From: Parasalinivibrio latis
GTDB taxonomy: Bacteria > Pseudomonadota > Gammaproteobacteria > Enterobacterales > Vibrionaceae
DNA length: 64,000 nt
Assembly: GCF_036825535.1 (NCBI RefSeq)
Contig: NZ_CP098812.1
Span: 2,790,001-2,854,000, forward strand
Direction of reading: 5' to 3'
Shown here: positions 32,204 to 41,137 of the stretch, in pieces
How positions within the stretch are numbered: the stretch's first letter is position 1
Layout of the letters: every line of letters begins with the position of its first letter
Translations under genes and position numbers: made by a program
The notes under the pieces: model-generated
Database searches by the model: none
What the model saw: the letters and a program-made list of their open reading frames with translations, nothing else
What the model was told of the DNA's origin: nothing

Positions 32204-34456
32204 TTATGCTTTTCCAGCGTATCTCTGCAATAACCCCGGTACGTCAAGAATCAAAGCGATGTGGCCATCACTGGTAATTGTTGCACCTGCCATACCGGCA
32301 GTACCTTGCAACATTGCATCCAGTGGCTTGATTACGACCTCTTCCTGGCCAAACAGTGTATCGACAACAAAGCCGATCACCTGGTTACCCACCTGAATCA
32401 CCACAACATGACCATAGTTTTCATCCTTGCGGCGTGACATATCTGTCACCAACCAATCCTGCAGATAGAACAGGGGAATGGCTTTCTCTCGGACAAAAAT
32501 CGTCCGTTGGCCGTCAACTGTGTTGGTCTTGGTCAAATCCAGGTTGAAGATTTCGCTGACATTTGAAAGCGGGAAGGCAAATGGTTGTTCACCTACACCG
32601 ACCATCAGGGTTGGCAGAATCGCCAGAGTCAGAGGAACCTTGATTTCAATGATGGTGCCTTTACCCATATGGGAATCAATGGAGATAGCACCATTGAGCT
32701 GGTTGATAGCCGTTTTAACAACGTCCATCCCTACCCCACGGCCAGAGATATCAGAGATCTCTTTTTTGGTGGAGAAACCAGCTTCAAAAATCAGGTTATA
32801 ACATTCTTTATCGGTCAAACGGGCAGCTGCATCGGTATCCATCATGCCACGCTCTACGGCAATACCTCGCAGCTTGTCTGGGTCCATACCGCCCCCATCG
32901 TCTTCGATGGTCAGCAGAATATGGTCACCTTCCTGTGAAGCGCCTAGCGTTATAGTACCTACACGTGGTTTGCCGGCTTTGTCACGGACATCCGGCATTT
33001 CAATACCGTGGTCAACCGAGTTACGCACCAAGTGGACCATTGGGTCTGCCAGAGCTTCAACCAGGTTTTTATCCAAGTCGGTCTCTTCACCGCGCATCTC
33101 AAGAACGATTTCCTTCTTGAGGTTACGGGCAAGGTCACGAACAACGCGAGGGAAGCGTCCAAATACCTTCTTGATTGGCTGCATGCGGGTTTTCATCACC
33201 GCGCCTTGCAAGTCTGCCGTAACCACATCCAGGTTAGACACTGCTTTGGAGATACTTTCATCATTGCTGTTCAGTCCCAGGCTAACCAAGCGGTTACGCA
33301 CAAGAACCAATTCACCCACCATGTTCATGATGGTATCCAGCGTGGAGGTATCAACACGGACAGTACTTTCACCCTGAGGCGGTTTTTTGTCTTTTGCTGC
33401 TACTGCACCACCAGTTTTGGCTGGTGGAGCCGGAGGCTTCCCACCACCTGCCGCAACAGGCTTTGGCGGCTCTGCTTTTGGAGCAGTTTTCGGTGCTGCC
33501 GGTGTTGCCGCAGGGGCTGGTTTTGTATCCGCTCCTCCGTTTTCAGCCACCATGGCTGCTACCGGTTTTGTTGCCGCTTCGAGTTCTTCAATTGTCGGCC
33601 CTTTTCCTGATCCGTGAAGCTCATCAAGCAGCTTCTCGAATTCATCATCAGTCATCAGGCCTTCATCCATGGCCGGGGCTGAAGGTGCCGGTTTAGGTGC
33701 AGGAGCAGGTGTACTTGCAGCAGCTTTACCTGGAGCACCACCTACGCCGTGCAGTTCATCCAGCAAGCGTTCAAATTCGTCATCGGTAATATCACCGCTG
33801 TCAGCCTGAACGTCTGCAACCACTTCCGGTTTTGATGCAGGAATATCTTTTGAAGGACTGCCGCCGGATCCATGGAGTTGATCCAGAAGTGCTTCAAATT
33901 CATCATCAGTGATTTCATCCACTGATCCACCGGATATAGCTTCACCATTGGCTACAGGCTCTGCGGGCGCTTCAACAACCGGCTCGGGTTCTGGCTCTGG
34001 TTCCGGCTCTGCTGGCGCTTCTTCAACAATAGGCGCACTTTCTGCCGCGGCTTTTTCTTCCGCTGATTCCGGTTTGGCGTAGAAATGGAGTGCTTCGATC
34101 AACGCCGGATCGGCTGCAGTCAGTGGTTCGCTGCTTTGCACGCTCTGGAACATGTCATTGACAGCATCCAGAGCCTGCAAAATCACGTCCATAACCTCAG
34201 CCGTAAGTGTGCGGCCACCATTGCGGAGAGTATCAAAAACGTTTTCTGCACCGTGACAGGCATCAACCAGTTCACTCAAACCGAGGAAGCCGGCACCACC
34301 TTTTACTGTATGGAACCCACGAAAAATCGCATTAAGCAATGCGGAGTCTTCAGGACGCTGTTCAAGCTCTACGAGCTGTTCCGACAGTTCCTCAAGAATT
34401 TCTCCTGCTTCGATAAGAAAGTCCTGGAGGATTTCTTCATCCATTTCAAAGCTCAT
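32204..34456 (-). CDS. cheA: Chemotaxis histidine kinase CheA
   Basis: CheA is the kinase of the receptor array. The 750-residue protein has the P1 phosphotransfer domain (His49 in GFHTVKGGAG), a long Ala/Pro/Glu-rich linker, the dimerisation helices, the HATPase domain (VRNSVDHGIE, then the DDGGGMDP and GRGVGMDVV boxes), and a C-terminal CheW-like domain. The linker carries three copies of a TDDEFExLLDxLHG motif at residues 182-196, 223-237 and 268-282. In Vibrio a localisation domain (LID) in this part of CheA binds ParP, so the repeats are likely that domain. A classical CheY-binding P2 domain is not obvious. Confidence 0.97.
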   Translation of the reverse strand: MSFEMDEEILQDFLIEAGEILEELSEQLVELEQRPEDSALLNAIFRGFHTVKGGAGFLGLSELVDACHGAENVFDTLRNGGRTLTAEVMDVILQALDAVNDMFQSVQSSEPLTAADPALIEALHFYAKPESAEEKAAAESAPIVEEAPAEPEPEPEPEPVVEAPAEPVANGEAISGGSVDEITDDEFEALLDQLHGSGGSPSKDIPASKPEVVADVQADSGDITDDEFERLLDELHGVGGAPGKAAASTPAPAPKPAPSAPAMDEGLMTDDEFEKLLDELHGSGKGPTIEELEAATKPVAAMVAENGGADTKPAPAATPAAPKTAPKAEPPKPVAAGGGKPPAPPAKTGGAVAAKDKKPPQGESTVRVDTSTLDTIMNMVGELVLVRNRLVSLGLNSNDESISKAVSNLDVVTADLQGAVMKTRMQPIKKVFGRFPRVVRDLARNLKKEIVLEMRGEETDLDKNLVEALADPMVHLVRNSVDHGIEMPDVRDKAGKPRVGTITLGASQEGDHILLTIEDDGGGMDPDKLRGIAVERGMMDTDAAARLTDKECYNLIFEAGFSTKKEISDISGRGVGMDVVKTAINQLNGAISIDSHMGKGTIIEIKVPLTLAILPTLMVGVGEQPFAFPLSNVSEIFNLDLTKTNTVDGQRTIFVREKAIPLFYLQDWLVTDMSRRKDENYGHVVVIQVGNQVIGFVVDTLFGQEEVVIKPLDAMLQGTAGMAGATITSDGHIALILDVPGLLQRYAGKA

Positions 34457-34465
34457 ACTCTAACC

Positions 34466-35185
34466 TCAAAAACCTAAGCTGGAGAGCAAATCATCCACTT
34501 CATCCTGATTCTGAGCGACATCGTCACGCAGCTCCGGGTGAATGATTGGCCCTTCCGGTTCGTGGGATTCAACGGGTTTGGCGGCCTCTTCTTCGAGAGA
34601 GTGCTCTGTACCAAATGCTTTTAGAATCTCGACCAGTTGTGTTTCAACTTCCTGAACCAGTTCAATTACCCTTCGGATAACCTGGCCGGTGAGATCCTGA
34701 AAATCCTGAGCCATCAGAATTTCCGTTAACTCACTGTGAAGCTCCACTGAATCGCCTTCAACTTCCGTTAGCAACGCATCAATACGGTGGCAAAGCGCTT
34801 TGAATTCTTCCAATGCGATTTTACCGTGCATCAGAGCATTCCATTGAGGGCGGACTTGTTGAAGGCTTTCCTGCAGCTTATCGGCCATTGGAAGCGTACG
34901 CTCAACGGCATCCATGGTCTTGTTGGCGGCAGCTTCCGTTTTATCCAGAACATAGGAAAGTCGGTCACGGGCATCTGGCATATCGCTGGCAGCCAATTCT
35001 GACAGCCGATTGTCAATGCGGAAGTCTGTGATCGAATCGTGTAGTTGCCGGGTCAGTTTACCTACTTCTTTAAAAAGGGCTTCCTGGTTATTTTCAACCA
35101 CGGACGTAAGCAGTTCATTTGCTCCGTCTCGGTCGCCTCCTTCAAGCAGACTGACCAATTCTTTAGCTTGGTCAAGTGTGATCAT
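34466..35185 (-). CDS. cheZ: Chemotaxis phosphatase CheZ
   Basis: CheZ dephosphorylates CheY-P. The 239-residue protein is mostly helical, with the catalytic helix around LMAQDFQDLTGQVIRRV, whose glutamine belongs to the DFxDLTGQ motif. It ends in the CheY-binding tail DDLLSSLGF. It sits between cheY and cheA as usual. Confidence 0.97.
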   Translation of the reverse strand: MITLDQAKELVSLLEGGDRDGANELLTSVVENNQEALFKEVGKLTRQLHDSITDFRIDNRLSELAASDMPDARDRLSYVLDKTEAAANKTMDAVERTLPMADKLQESLQQVRPQWNALMHGKIALEEFKALCHRIDALLTEVEGDSVELHSELTEILMAQDFQDLTGQVIRRVIELVQEVETQLVEILKAFGTEHSLEEEAAKPVESHEPEGPIIHPELRDDVAQNQDEVDDLLSSLGF

Positions 35186-35219
35186 GAGCGTGTCAATCCT
35201 TTTGGCCGAGTGAAAGGGA

Positions 35220-35600
35220 TTACATACGCTCGAAGATCTTATCGAGCTTCTCTTTCAGCGTTGCTGCTGTAAATGGCTTCACAATGTAGCCGTTAACACC
35301 GGCCTGAGCGGCTTCAATAATTTGCTCACGCTTTGCTTCGGCTGTAATCATCAGTACCGGGAGATGCTTCAGTTCTGCATCAGAACGGATTTGGCGCAGC
35401 AAATCGATTCCTTGCATACCTGGCATATTCCAGTCAGTAATTACAAAATCGATGCCGCCTTTCTTGAGGATAGGAAGAGCAGTCAGCCCATCATCAGCTT
35501 CCTGCGTGTTGTTGAATCCGAGATCACGAAGCAGGTTCTTCACGATTCGACGCATTGTTGAAAAGTCATCAACAACGAGGATTTTCATGTTTTTATCCAA
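35220..35600 (-). CDS. cheY: Chemotaxis response regulator CheY
   Basis: CheY carries the signal to the flagellar motor switch. The 126-residue single receiver domain has the acidic pair at residues 11-12, phospho-acceptor Asp56 in TDWNMPG, a Thr in MITAEA, and Lys in VKPF. The start is a TTG with GGAGG five bases upstream. The next ATG (MKILVVDDF) is 17 bases from that site and therefore less likely. Confidence 0.97.
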   Translation of the reverse strand: MDKNMKILVVDDFSTMRRIVKNLLRDLGFNNTQEADDGLTALPILKKGGIDFVITDWNMPGMQGIDLLRQIRSDAELKHLPVLMITAEAKREQIIEAAQAGVNGYIVKPFTAATLKEKLDKIFERM

Positions 35601-35640
35601 AGTTGCCTCCGCCTGAGGTCTCGTTATATTTTGCTAATTA

Positions 35641-36366
35641 TTAAGCATTTACCCAAGATGATAGCTTGGAACGTAAACGCTGCATTGCCTGACTCTGAAT
35701 CTGGCAAACCCTTGACTCACTAACCCCTATAACGGCACCAATCTCTTTGAGGTTAAGTTCTTCGTCATAGTAAAGAGACAACACCAAGGCTTCTCTTTCG
35801 GGCAGCGAGCGAATCGCTTCAGCAAGTGATTCGCGAAAATTATCTTCAGCCACGTCTTCAAAGGGAAGATTTTCTTCCCGGATTTTATCACAGACGAAGG
35901 CATCTTCTGACACTCCAACATCTTCCAAACCAATTAATCGGCCATTATTGATGTCATTTTGAGCATGATAGTACTGCTCAAGCGTTATATTGAGATGCCC
36001 GGCTATTTCGACATCAGTTGGATCCCGGCTCAATTCCCCTTCAAGTACCGAAATCGCTTCAGAAATCTGGCGACTGGCCTTATGGACTGAACGGGGTACC
36101 CAATCCCCCCGGCGAATATCATCCAGCATCGCACCGCGAATACGGATTCCAGCATAGGTTTCAAAGCTGGCGCCTTTACTCGGGTCATAATTTTGTTGGG
36201 CTTCCAACAGCCCAACCATTCCAGCCTGTATTAAATCTTCCACCTGGACACTTGCCGGCAACCGCCCAATCAAGTGGTGGGCGATGCGCTTAACCAGTGG
36301 CGAAAAGCGCTCCAAAAACGCTTGCGAGTCCAGGCTTGCACGGCTGTATGTGAGAGCCCTGTTCAC
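35641..36366 (-). CDS. fliA: Flagellar sigma factor FliA (sigma-28)
   Basis: FliA directs late flagellar and chemotaxis transcription. The 241-residue protein has region 2 (VEDLIQAGMVGLLEA, YAGIRIRGAMLDDIR), region 3, and region 4 with the helix-turn-helix LNLKEIGAVIGVSESRVCQ. The start is a GTG preceded by AGGAGAG. A flagellin gene in this window has a promoter matching the FliA consensus perfectly. Confidence 0.97.
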   Translation of the reverse strand: MNRALTYSRASLDSQAFLERFSPLVKRIAHHLIGRLPASVQVEDLIQAGMVGLLEAQQNYDPSKGASFETYAGIRIRGAMLDDIRRGDWVPRSVHKASRQISEAISVLEGELSRDPTDVEIAGHLNITLEQYYHAQNDINNGRLIGLEDVGVSEDAFVCDKIREENLPFEDVAEDNFRESLAEAIRSLPEREALVLSLYYDEELNLKEIGAVIGVSESRVCQIQSQAMQRLRSKLSSWVNA

Positions 36367-36370
36367 GCAA

Positions 36371-37246
36371 TTACTCTCCTGAGGCCTGATCCCGAATCAG
36401 TAACCGTTCTACAAAAAATTCCAGATGACCGCTCGGAGTACGAGGTAGCGGCCAGCATAGTGCTTTGTTGGCCAGTGCTTTCAGTGCAAGGGCAGAAGGT
36501 GCCTGTGGAAACGCATCGACAACCACTTTCTGTTTTTTCACAGACTGACGCACTCGTTCATCTAATGGGACACATGCTACTAATTCTAGATTAGCATTTA
36601 AAAAACGTTCAGTTACACGTGTCAGTTTCGTGAACAAGTCCCTACCTTCACGATAACTGCGCACCATATTTGCAACCACTTTAAAGCGGTTAACACCGTG
36701 CTCACGGCTCAATATTTTAATCAGTGCATATGCATCTGTGATGGATGTGGGCTCGTCGCATACTACGACAACCACGTCCTGGGCTGCACGCGAAAAGCTC
36801 AAAACCATGTCTGAAATACCGGCTGCGGTATCAACCAACAGAACATCCACATCTTCATCGAGCATACCAAATGCCCGTATTAACCCAGCATGCTGCGCCG
36901 GGCTCAAGTCTGTCATGCCTCTCGTACCGGAAGAAGCTGGGATAATTTTAAGGCCATAAGGACCTTCCACCAGAATATCTTCCAGGTCACATTCGCCAGC
37001 CATCACATGGGACAGGTTTCGCCCAACGCGAAGCCCCAACAATACATCGACATTAGCCAGCCCCAGATCCGCATCCAGGACCATGACTTTTTTGCCCTGT
37101 TTTGCCATGGATACAGCCATACCCAGGGTCACGTTGGTTTTACCGACGCCACCCTTCCCACCGGTAACCGTAATTACCTTAGTGCGGCGAGGCGTTGTGA
37201 GGCGGCGGAGGCCGCTTGCTTGATCGTGGTTCATTGTTTCAATCAT
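36371..37246 (-). CDS. flhG: Flagellar number regulator FlhG (FleN)
   Basis: FlhG is a MinD-like ATPase that limits polar flagellum number, together with FlhF. The protein has Walker A TGGKGGVGKTN and Walker B VLLVDTAAGI. The chosen ATG gives MIETMNHDQASGLRRLTTP, with the family DQASGLR motif known for activating FlhF. An ATG 11 codons further upstream is a possible alternative. The start overlaps the flhF stop by eight bases. Confidence 0.96.
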   Translation of the reverse strand: MIETMNHDQASGLRRLTTPRRTKVITVTGGKGGVGKTNVTLGMAVSMAKQGKKVMVLDADLGLANVDVLLGLRVGRNLSHVMAGECDLEDILVEGPYGLKIIPASSGTRGMTDLSPAQHAGLIRAFGMLDEDVDVLLVDTAAGISDMVLSFSRAAQDVVVVVCDEPTSITDAYALIKILSREHGVNRFKVVANMVRSYREGRDLFTKLTRVTERFLNANLELVACVPLDERVRQSVKKQKVVVDAFPQAPSALALKALANKALCWPLPRTPSGHLEFFVERLLIRDQASGE

Positions 37247-38873
37247 AGTAGTCCGCCGCGTTCGATTCGAGTGAATCATTGCTCCAGAAATGTGGTTGCT
37301 GTTCCTCGTTGTTGTCCATCAGTTCACAGGCACGTCTGACGAGGTATTTCCCACTTGCAGGGCGAATATCCTCCGGCACCCGCTGACCATCAGCGAGGTA
37401 AGCGACTGGAAGCGCATTCTCAAGCGTAACGCACAGCACTTCTCCGAGACTCAGGGATTCATCTAACTTGGTAAGTACACAACCTGACAGTGGAATACGT
37501 CTAAAGTGCTCCAAAGTCTCCTGTAAAACCCGACGCTGAGCGGTAGCTGGCATTACCAGCAAGCTCTTAATATCGGCCCCGCTGTTTTGCATCAGGGTAT
37601 CGAGCTGTTCCGAAAGACGGATATCTCGCTGACCCATTCCTGCTGTATCAAGAAGGACAAGTCGACGGTGACGCAATTGATAAAGTATGTCGGCCAAGTC
37701 ATCAGCATCTTTAGCGACTCGAACCGGACAACCTAAAATCCGACCGTATGTTGCCAGTTGTTCGTGGGCACCAATACGGTAAGTATCTGTAGTAACCAGC
37801 GCAATTTCTTCCGGGCCAAACTCCATGGCGGCCTGTGCAGCCAGTTTGGCAATTGTTGTTGTTTTGCCTACGCCCGTTGGGCCAAGCAGGGCAATGACAC
37901 CACCGGCTTCCAGAAGATTGCCTCGTACGGTAATCACCTGATCTGCCAGCAAATCCATCAGTTCTGTCCAGGCTTCATTAGCCGGTGTACTTTCAGGGAT
38001 ATAGCCGGCCAGTTGATCGGCAAATTCTGAGGACAGCCCCAGTTTTTCAAGACGTTTTATCAGCATGGCGCGTAGCGGTTCCCGACGCTCCACTTCCTGC
38101 CACATCAGCCCGGATAGCTGGTGCTCAAGCAGGCTGCGAATCGAGGCCATTTCCCGGCGCATCGCATCAATTTCAGTCGGGTTCTGCTGGTTGCTGTTTT
38201 TGTCATAGCGGGTCGGATCCAGACGGGGGGACTGGCGCTCATGGCTGTCTTGCCCATTACGGGAAAACAGAGAGTGCTCCTGCGCCCGCTTCGGCCCAGG
38301 GCCTAAAGCACGGTTACCCTGCCCTGAACCATTTTTATGCCCAAGACGGTTAAATGGATTGGGATCTGCATCTTCACGGCGGCGGTTGCGGGCTGGCTGG
38401 TCATCCATGTAGCGATTGCGAGGCATGCCATATCCGTTATCACGGCTTTCCTGACGGTGTCCACCACCGTTTCCGCGATTGGCCTGACGTTGCAGCAAAG
38501 CGCTCAGGCTGTCAGCTTCAGTTTCAGCCTCATCCAAGCTGCCATCCTGATTTACGTAGCGTTTAAGAAGGTTTGAGAAAGTGCCACGCTCACGTTTTTC
38601 AGGATGTGCTTGTTGTGCAGGTGCCTGGCGGCCAATCTGTACCTTATCGTCAGCCAGTTTACGCTTAACCTGACGCAATTCGTCTGCGAGTTTTTCTTTC
38701 AACTCGTTACGGCGGGGTTCTGTCTGCGGCGGCTCATTGTCTATTGCCGCCACGATTTCGATACCGCCCGTGACTTTTTTGTTCGACATAATCACGGCAT
38801 CCGCGCCCAGGGTATCCTTTACCTGCGCCAGTGCTGTTTTCATATCTTTGGCAAAAAATCGCTTAATCTTCAC
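37239..38873 (-). CDS. flhF: SRP-type GTPase FlhF, flagellar polar localisation
   Basis: FlhF places the flagellum at the cell pole. The 544-residue protein has the B domain with MKIKRFFAKDM, a long central region rich in Arg, Gln, Asn and Gly (residues of about 90-240), and the NG GTPase domain with GPTGVGKTTTIAK, DTAGMGQRD and TKLDES. The start is a GTG. The disordered central part is longer than the GTPase needs and is typical of Vibrio-type FlhF. Confidence 0.97.
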   Translation of the reverse strand: MKIKRFFAKDMKTALAQVKDTLGADAVIMSNKKVTGGIEIVAAIDNEPPQTEPRRNELKEKLADELRQVKRKLADDKVQIGRQAPAQQAHPEKRERGTFSNLLKRYVNQDGSLDEAETEADSLSALLQRQANRGNGGGHRQESRDNGYGMPRNRYMDDQPARNRRREDADPNPFNRLGHKNGSGQGNRALGPGPKRAQEHSLFSRNGQDSHERQSPRLDPTRYDKNSNQQNPTEIDAMRREMASIRSLLEHQLSGLMWQEVERREPLRAMLIKRLEKLGLSSEFADQLAGYIPESTPANEAWTELMDLLADQVITVRGNLLEAGGVIALLGPTGVGKTTTIAKLAAQAAMEFGPEEIALVTTDTYRIGAHEQLATYGRILGCPVRVAKDADDLADILYQLRHRRLVLLDTAGMGQRDIRLSEQLDTLMQNSGADIKSLLVMPATAQRRVLQETLEHFRRIPLSGCVLTKLDESLSLGEVLCVTLENALPVAYLADGQRVPEDIRPASGKYLVRRACELMDNNEEQQPHFWSNDSLESNAADYYD

Positions 38874-38923
38874 AATTACTTTCCCGATCTACACGGTTAA
38901 TTTGCGTCAGTGACCAATTGGTT

Positions 38924-41032
38924 TTAATTACCTACGGCGTAAACGATTCTAATCTGTTTCTCATCCGGTACTTCCTGGTAAGACAAAACCCTAAGAGCCG
39001 GAATAGTGTTTTTAACAAATTTCGCCAACGTGGCCCGAAGAACGCCGGAAGTCAGCAGTACTGCAGGCTCGCCTTTAAGTTCTTGTTGTTGTGTGGCTTC
39101 AGTGAGGGACTGTTGTAAACGTTCCGCCAGACCCGGTTCAATACCGGAAGACTCACCACCGGAAGCCTGCATGGTTTTATGCAACATTTGTTCCAGCTCA
39201 GGGGCCAAAGTGATGACAGGCAGTTCTGGTGCGGTTCCGTTAATCTCCTGAACAATAAGGCGACGCAACGTGATACGCACTGCGGCGGTCAGGATGTCAG
39301 GATCTTGACTCTTGGGCGCATATTCCGAAAGGGTCTGTACGATAGAGCGAATATCCCTGATAGGGACAGCTTCATTCAACAGGTTCTGGAGCACTTTAAC
39401 CACGACACCCAGTGACAGTACATCCGGTATGAATCCATCCACCAGCCTTGGTGATTGTTTACCCAGCATTTCGATTAGGTTCTGTACTTCTTCGTAACCC
39501 AACAGGCGCTCTGCGTTGTTTGTCAGCATTTGGCTGAGATGAGTTGCCAACACGGTGGCCGAATCCACAACGGTATAACCCAGGGCCTGGGCATGCTCCC
39601 GCTGGTTGTCTTCAATCCATACGGCTTCAAGCCCAAATGCCGGATCCCGGCCCACTTCCCCGTCAATCGAGCCAAACACCTGTCCGGGGTTAATCGCTAA
39701 TTCCAGGTTAGGCCGGATATCGGCCTCGCCTACGGCAACCCCCATCAGGGTGATGCGGTAGCTGTTCGGTGGCAGTTCAAGGTTATCTCGGATATGAACA
39801 GGCGGAACCAGGAAACCAAAATCCTGGGAAAGCTTCTTGCGGACACCTTTCACTCGGTCAAGCAATTCGCCGCCCTGGTCACGGTCCACCATCGGAATCA
39901 GACGGTAGCCCACTTCAAGTCCGATGACGTCAACAGGCTGAACATCATCCCAGGAAAGTTCTTTGGGTTTGGCAGCGACAACCGGTGCAGCCGCATCTGT
40001 CGCGAGCTTCTTCTCTGCCTCTTTTTTCTGGTGTTTGATTTTCCAGTACGCCATCCCGCCACAACAAACCGCCAAAAGCAGGAACGGGATATGAGGCATC
40101 CCCGGCACAATACCCATTACAGTAAGGATACCGGTCGAAATAACCAATGCCCTGGGGTTGTCAAACAGCTGGAAGATGACCTGCTGTCCCATATCCTCGT
40201 CAGTATTTTGACGAGTTACCATAATGGCAGCGGCGATGGACAGCAGCAGCGATGGGATCTGGGCAACCAGGCCATCACCAATTGTCAGCAGGGTATAAAT
40301 TTCTATCGCATCAGAAAAGCTCAGTCCATGCTGGGCCATACCGATGGAAAGGCCACCGATAATGTTGATAAACAGGATCATGATACCGGCAATGGCATCA
40401 CCTTTTACGAACTTGGATGCACCATCCATCGAGCCGTAAAAATCTGCTTCTTTAGTCACTTCTGAACGCCGGGTTCTCGCCTGCTCCTGATCAATCAACC
40501 CAGCGTTGAGGTCTGCATCAATTGCCATCTGCTTACCTGGCAAGGCATCCAGGGTAAAACGGGCGCTGACTTCAGATATACGGCCGGCACCTTTGGTGAC
40601 CACCATAAAGTTGATAATCATCAGGATAAGGAAGACAACCAGACCAACAGCATAGTTACCGCCGATAACCACGGAACCAAAGGCATCAATCACATCACCC
40701 GCCGCACCTGGCCCCTCATGGCCGTAAAGCAGCACCACCCGCGTCGACGCAACGTTAAGCGCAAGACGAAGGAGAGTTGCAACCAGGAGAACTGTCGGGA
40801 ATGCAGCGAAATCGAGAGGACGCCGGGTATAGATAGTTACCAGCAGCACCACCAGCGAAAGCGCGATGTTAAATGAAAAGCTGAGGTCCAGAAGCAGCGG
40901 GGGCATTGGCAACATGACCATTGCCAGAGCAGCCAGAACCAGTACCGGAGCACCGACGGCTGGCATTGAACTGAAGCGGTTTGCCGGGAATCTGCCTGAT
41001 TGGGGAAGGGCGATTTTCAGTTTGTTTAGCAT
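38924..41032 (-). CDS. flhA: Flagellar export protein FlhA
   Basis: FlhA is the large membrane component of the flagellar type III export gate. The 702-residue protein has about eight N-terminal membrane helices, the FHIPEP-type loop (RISEVSARFTLDALPGKQMAIDAD region) and a large cytoplasmic chaperone-docking domain. A sigma-54 promoter lies 43 bases upstream of the ATG, so this is the first gene of the flhA-flhF-flhG-fliA-che operon. Confidence 0.97.
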   Translation of the reverse strand: MLNKLKIALPQSGRFPANRFSSMPAVGAPVLVLAALAMVMLPMPPLLLDLSFSFNIALSLVVLLVTIYTRRPLDFAAFPTVLLVATLLRLALNVASTRVVLLYGHEGPGAAGDVIDAFGSVVIGGNYAVGLVVFLILMIINFMVVTKGAGRISEVSARFTLDALPGKQMAIDADLNAGLIDQEQARTRRSEVTKEADFYGSMDGASKFVKGDAIAGIMILFINIIGGLSIGMAQHGLSFSDAIEIYTLLTIGDGLVAQIPSLLLSIAAAIMVTRQNTDEDMGQQVIFQLFDNPRALVISTGILTVMGIVPGMPHIPFLLLAVCCGGMAYWKIKHQKKEAEKKLATDAAAPVVAAKPKELSWDDVQPVDVIGLEVGYRLIPMVDRDQGGELLDRVKGVRKKLSQDFGFLVPPVHIRDNLELPPNSYRITLMGVAVGEADIRPNLELAINPGQVFGSIDGEVGRDPAFGLEAVWIEDNQREHAQALGYTVVDSATVLATHLSQMLTNNAERLLGYEEVQNLIEMLGKQSPRLVDGFIPDVLSLGVVVKVLQNLLNEAVPIRDIRSIVQTLSEYAPKSQDPDILTAAVRITLRRLIVQEINGTAPELPVITLAPELEQMLHKTMQASGGESSGIEPGLAERLQQSLTEATQQQELKGEPAVLLTSGVLRATLAKFVKNTIPALRVLSYQEVPDEKQIRIVYAVGN

Positions 41033-41074
41033 GCCGCTGCTTATCTCTTTTTCTAAGTTCTCTAAGGGCTAAAA

Positions 41075-41090
41075 AGCAAAAATTGCACCA
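41075..41090 (-). promoter_or_regulatory. Sigma-54 (-24/-12) promoter of the flhA operon
   Basis: On the minus strand the sequence TGGTGCAATTTTTGCT has the GG and GC elements at the exact sigma-54 spacing. The fourth base differs from the consensus (T for C). It lies 43 bases before the flhA ATG. Confidence 0.75.
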
Positions 41091-41137
41091 GAAGTTTCGT
41101 CAAAAATACGTTGCTGTGCAATGAGCAACATCATTGA

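Noticed and set aside
33008..33610. 200-codon plus-strand frame antisense to cheA
   Set aside because: It is antisense to the conserved kinase domains and has low-complexity Cys/Arg/Trp composition.
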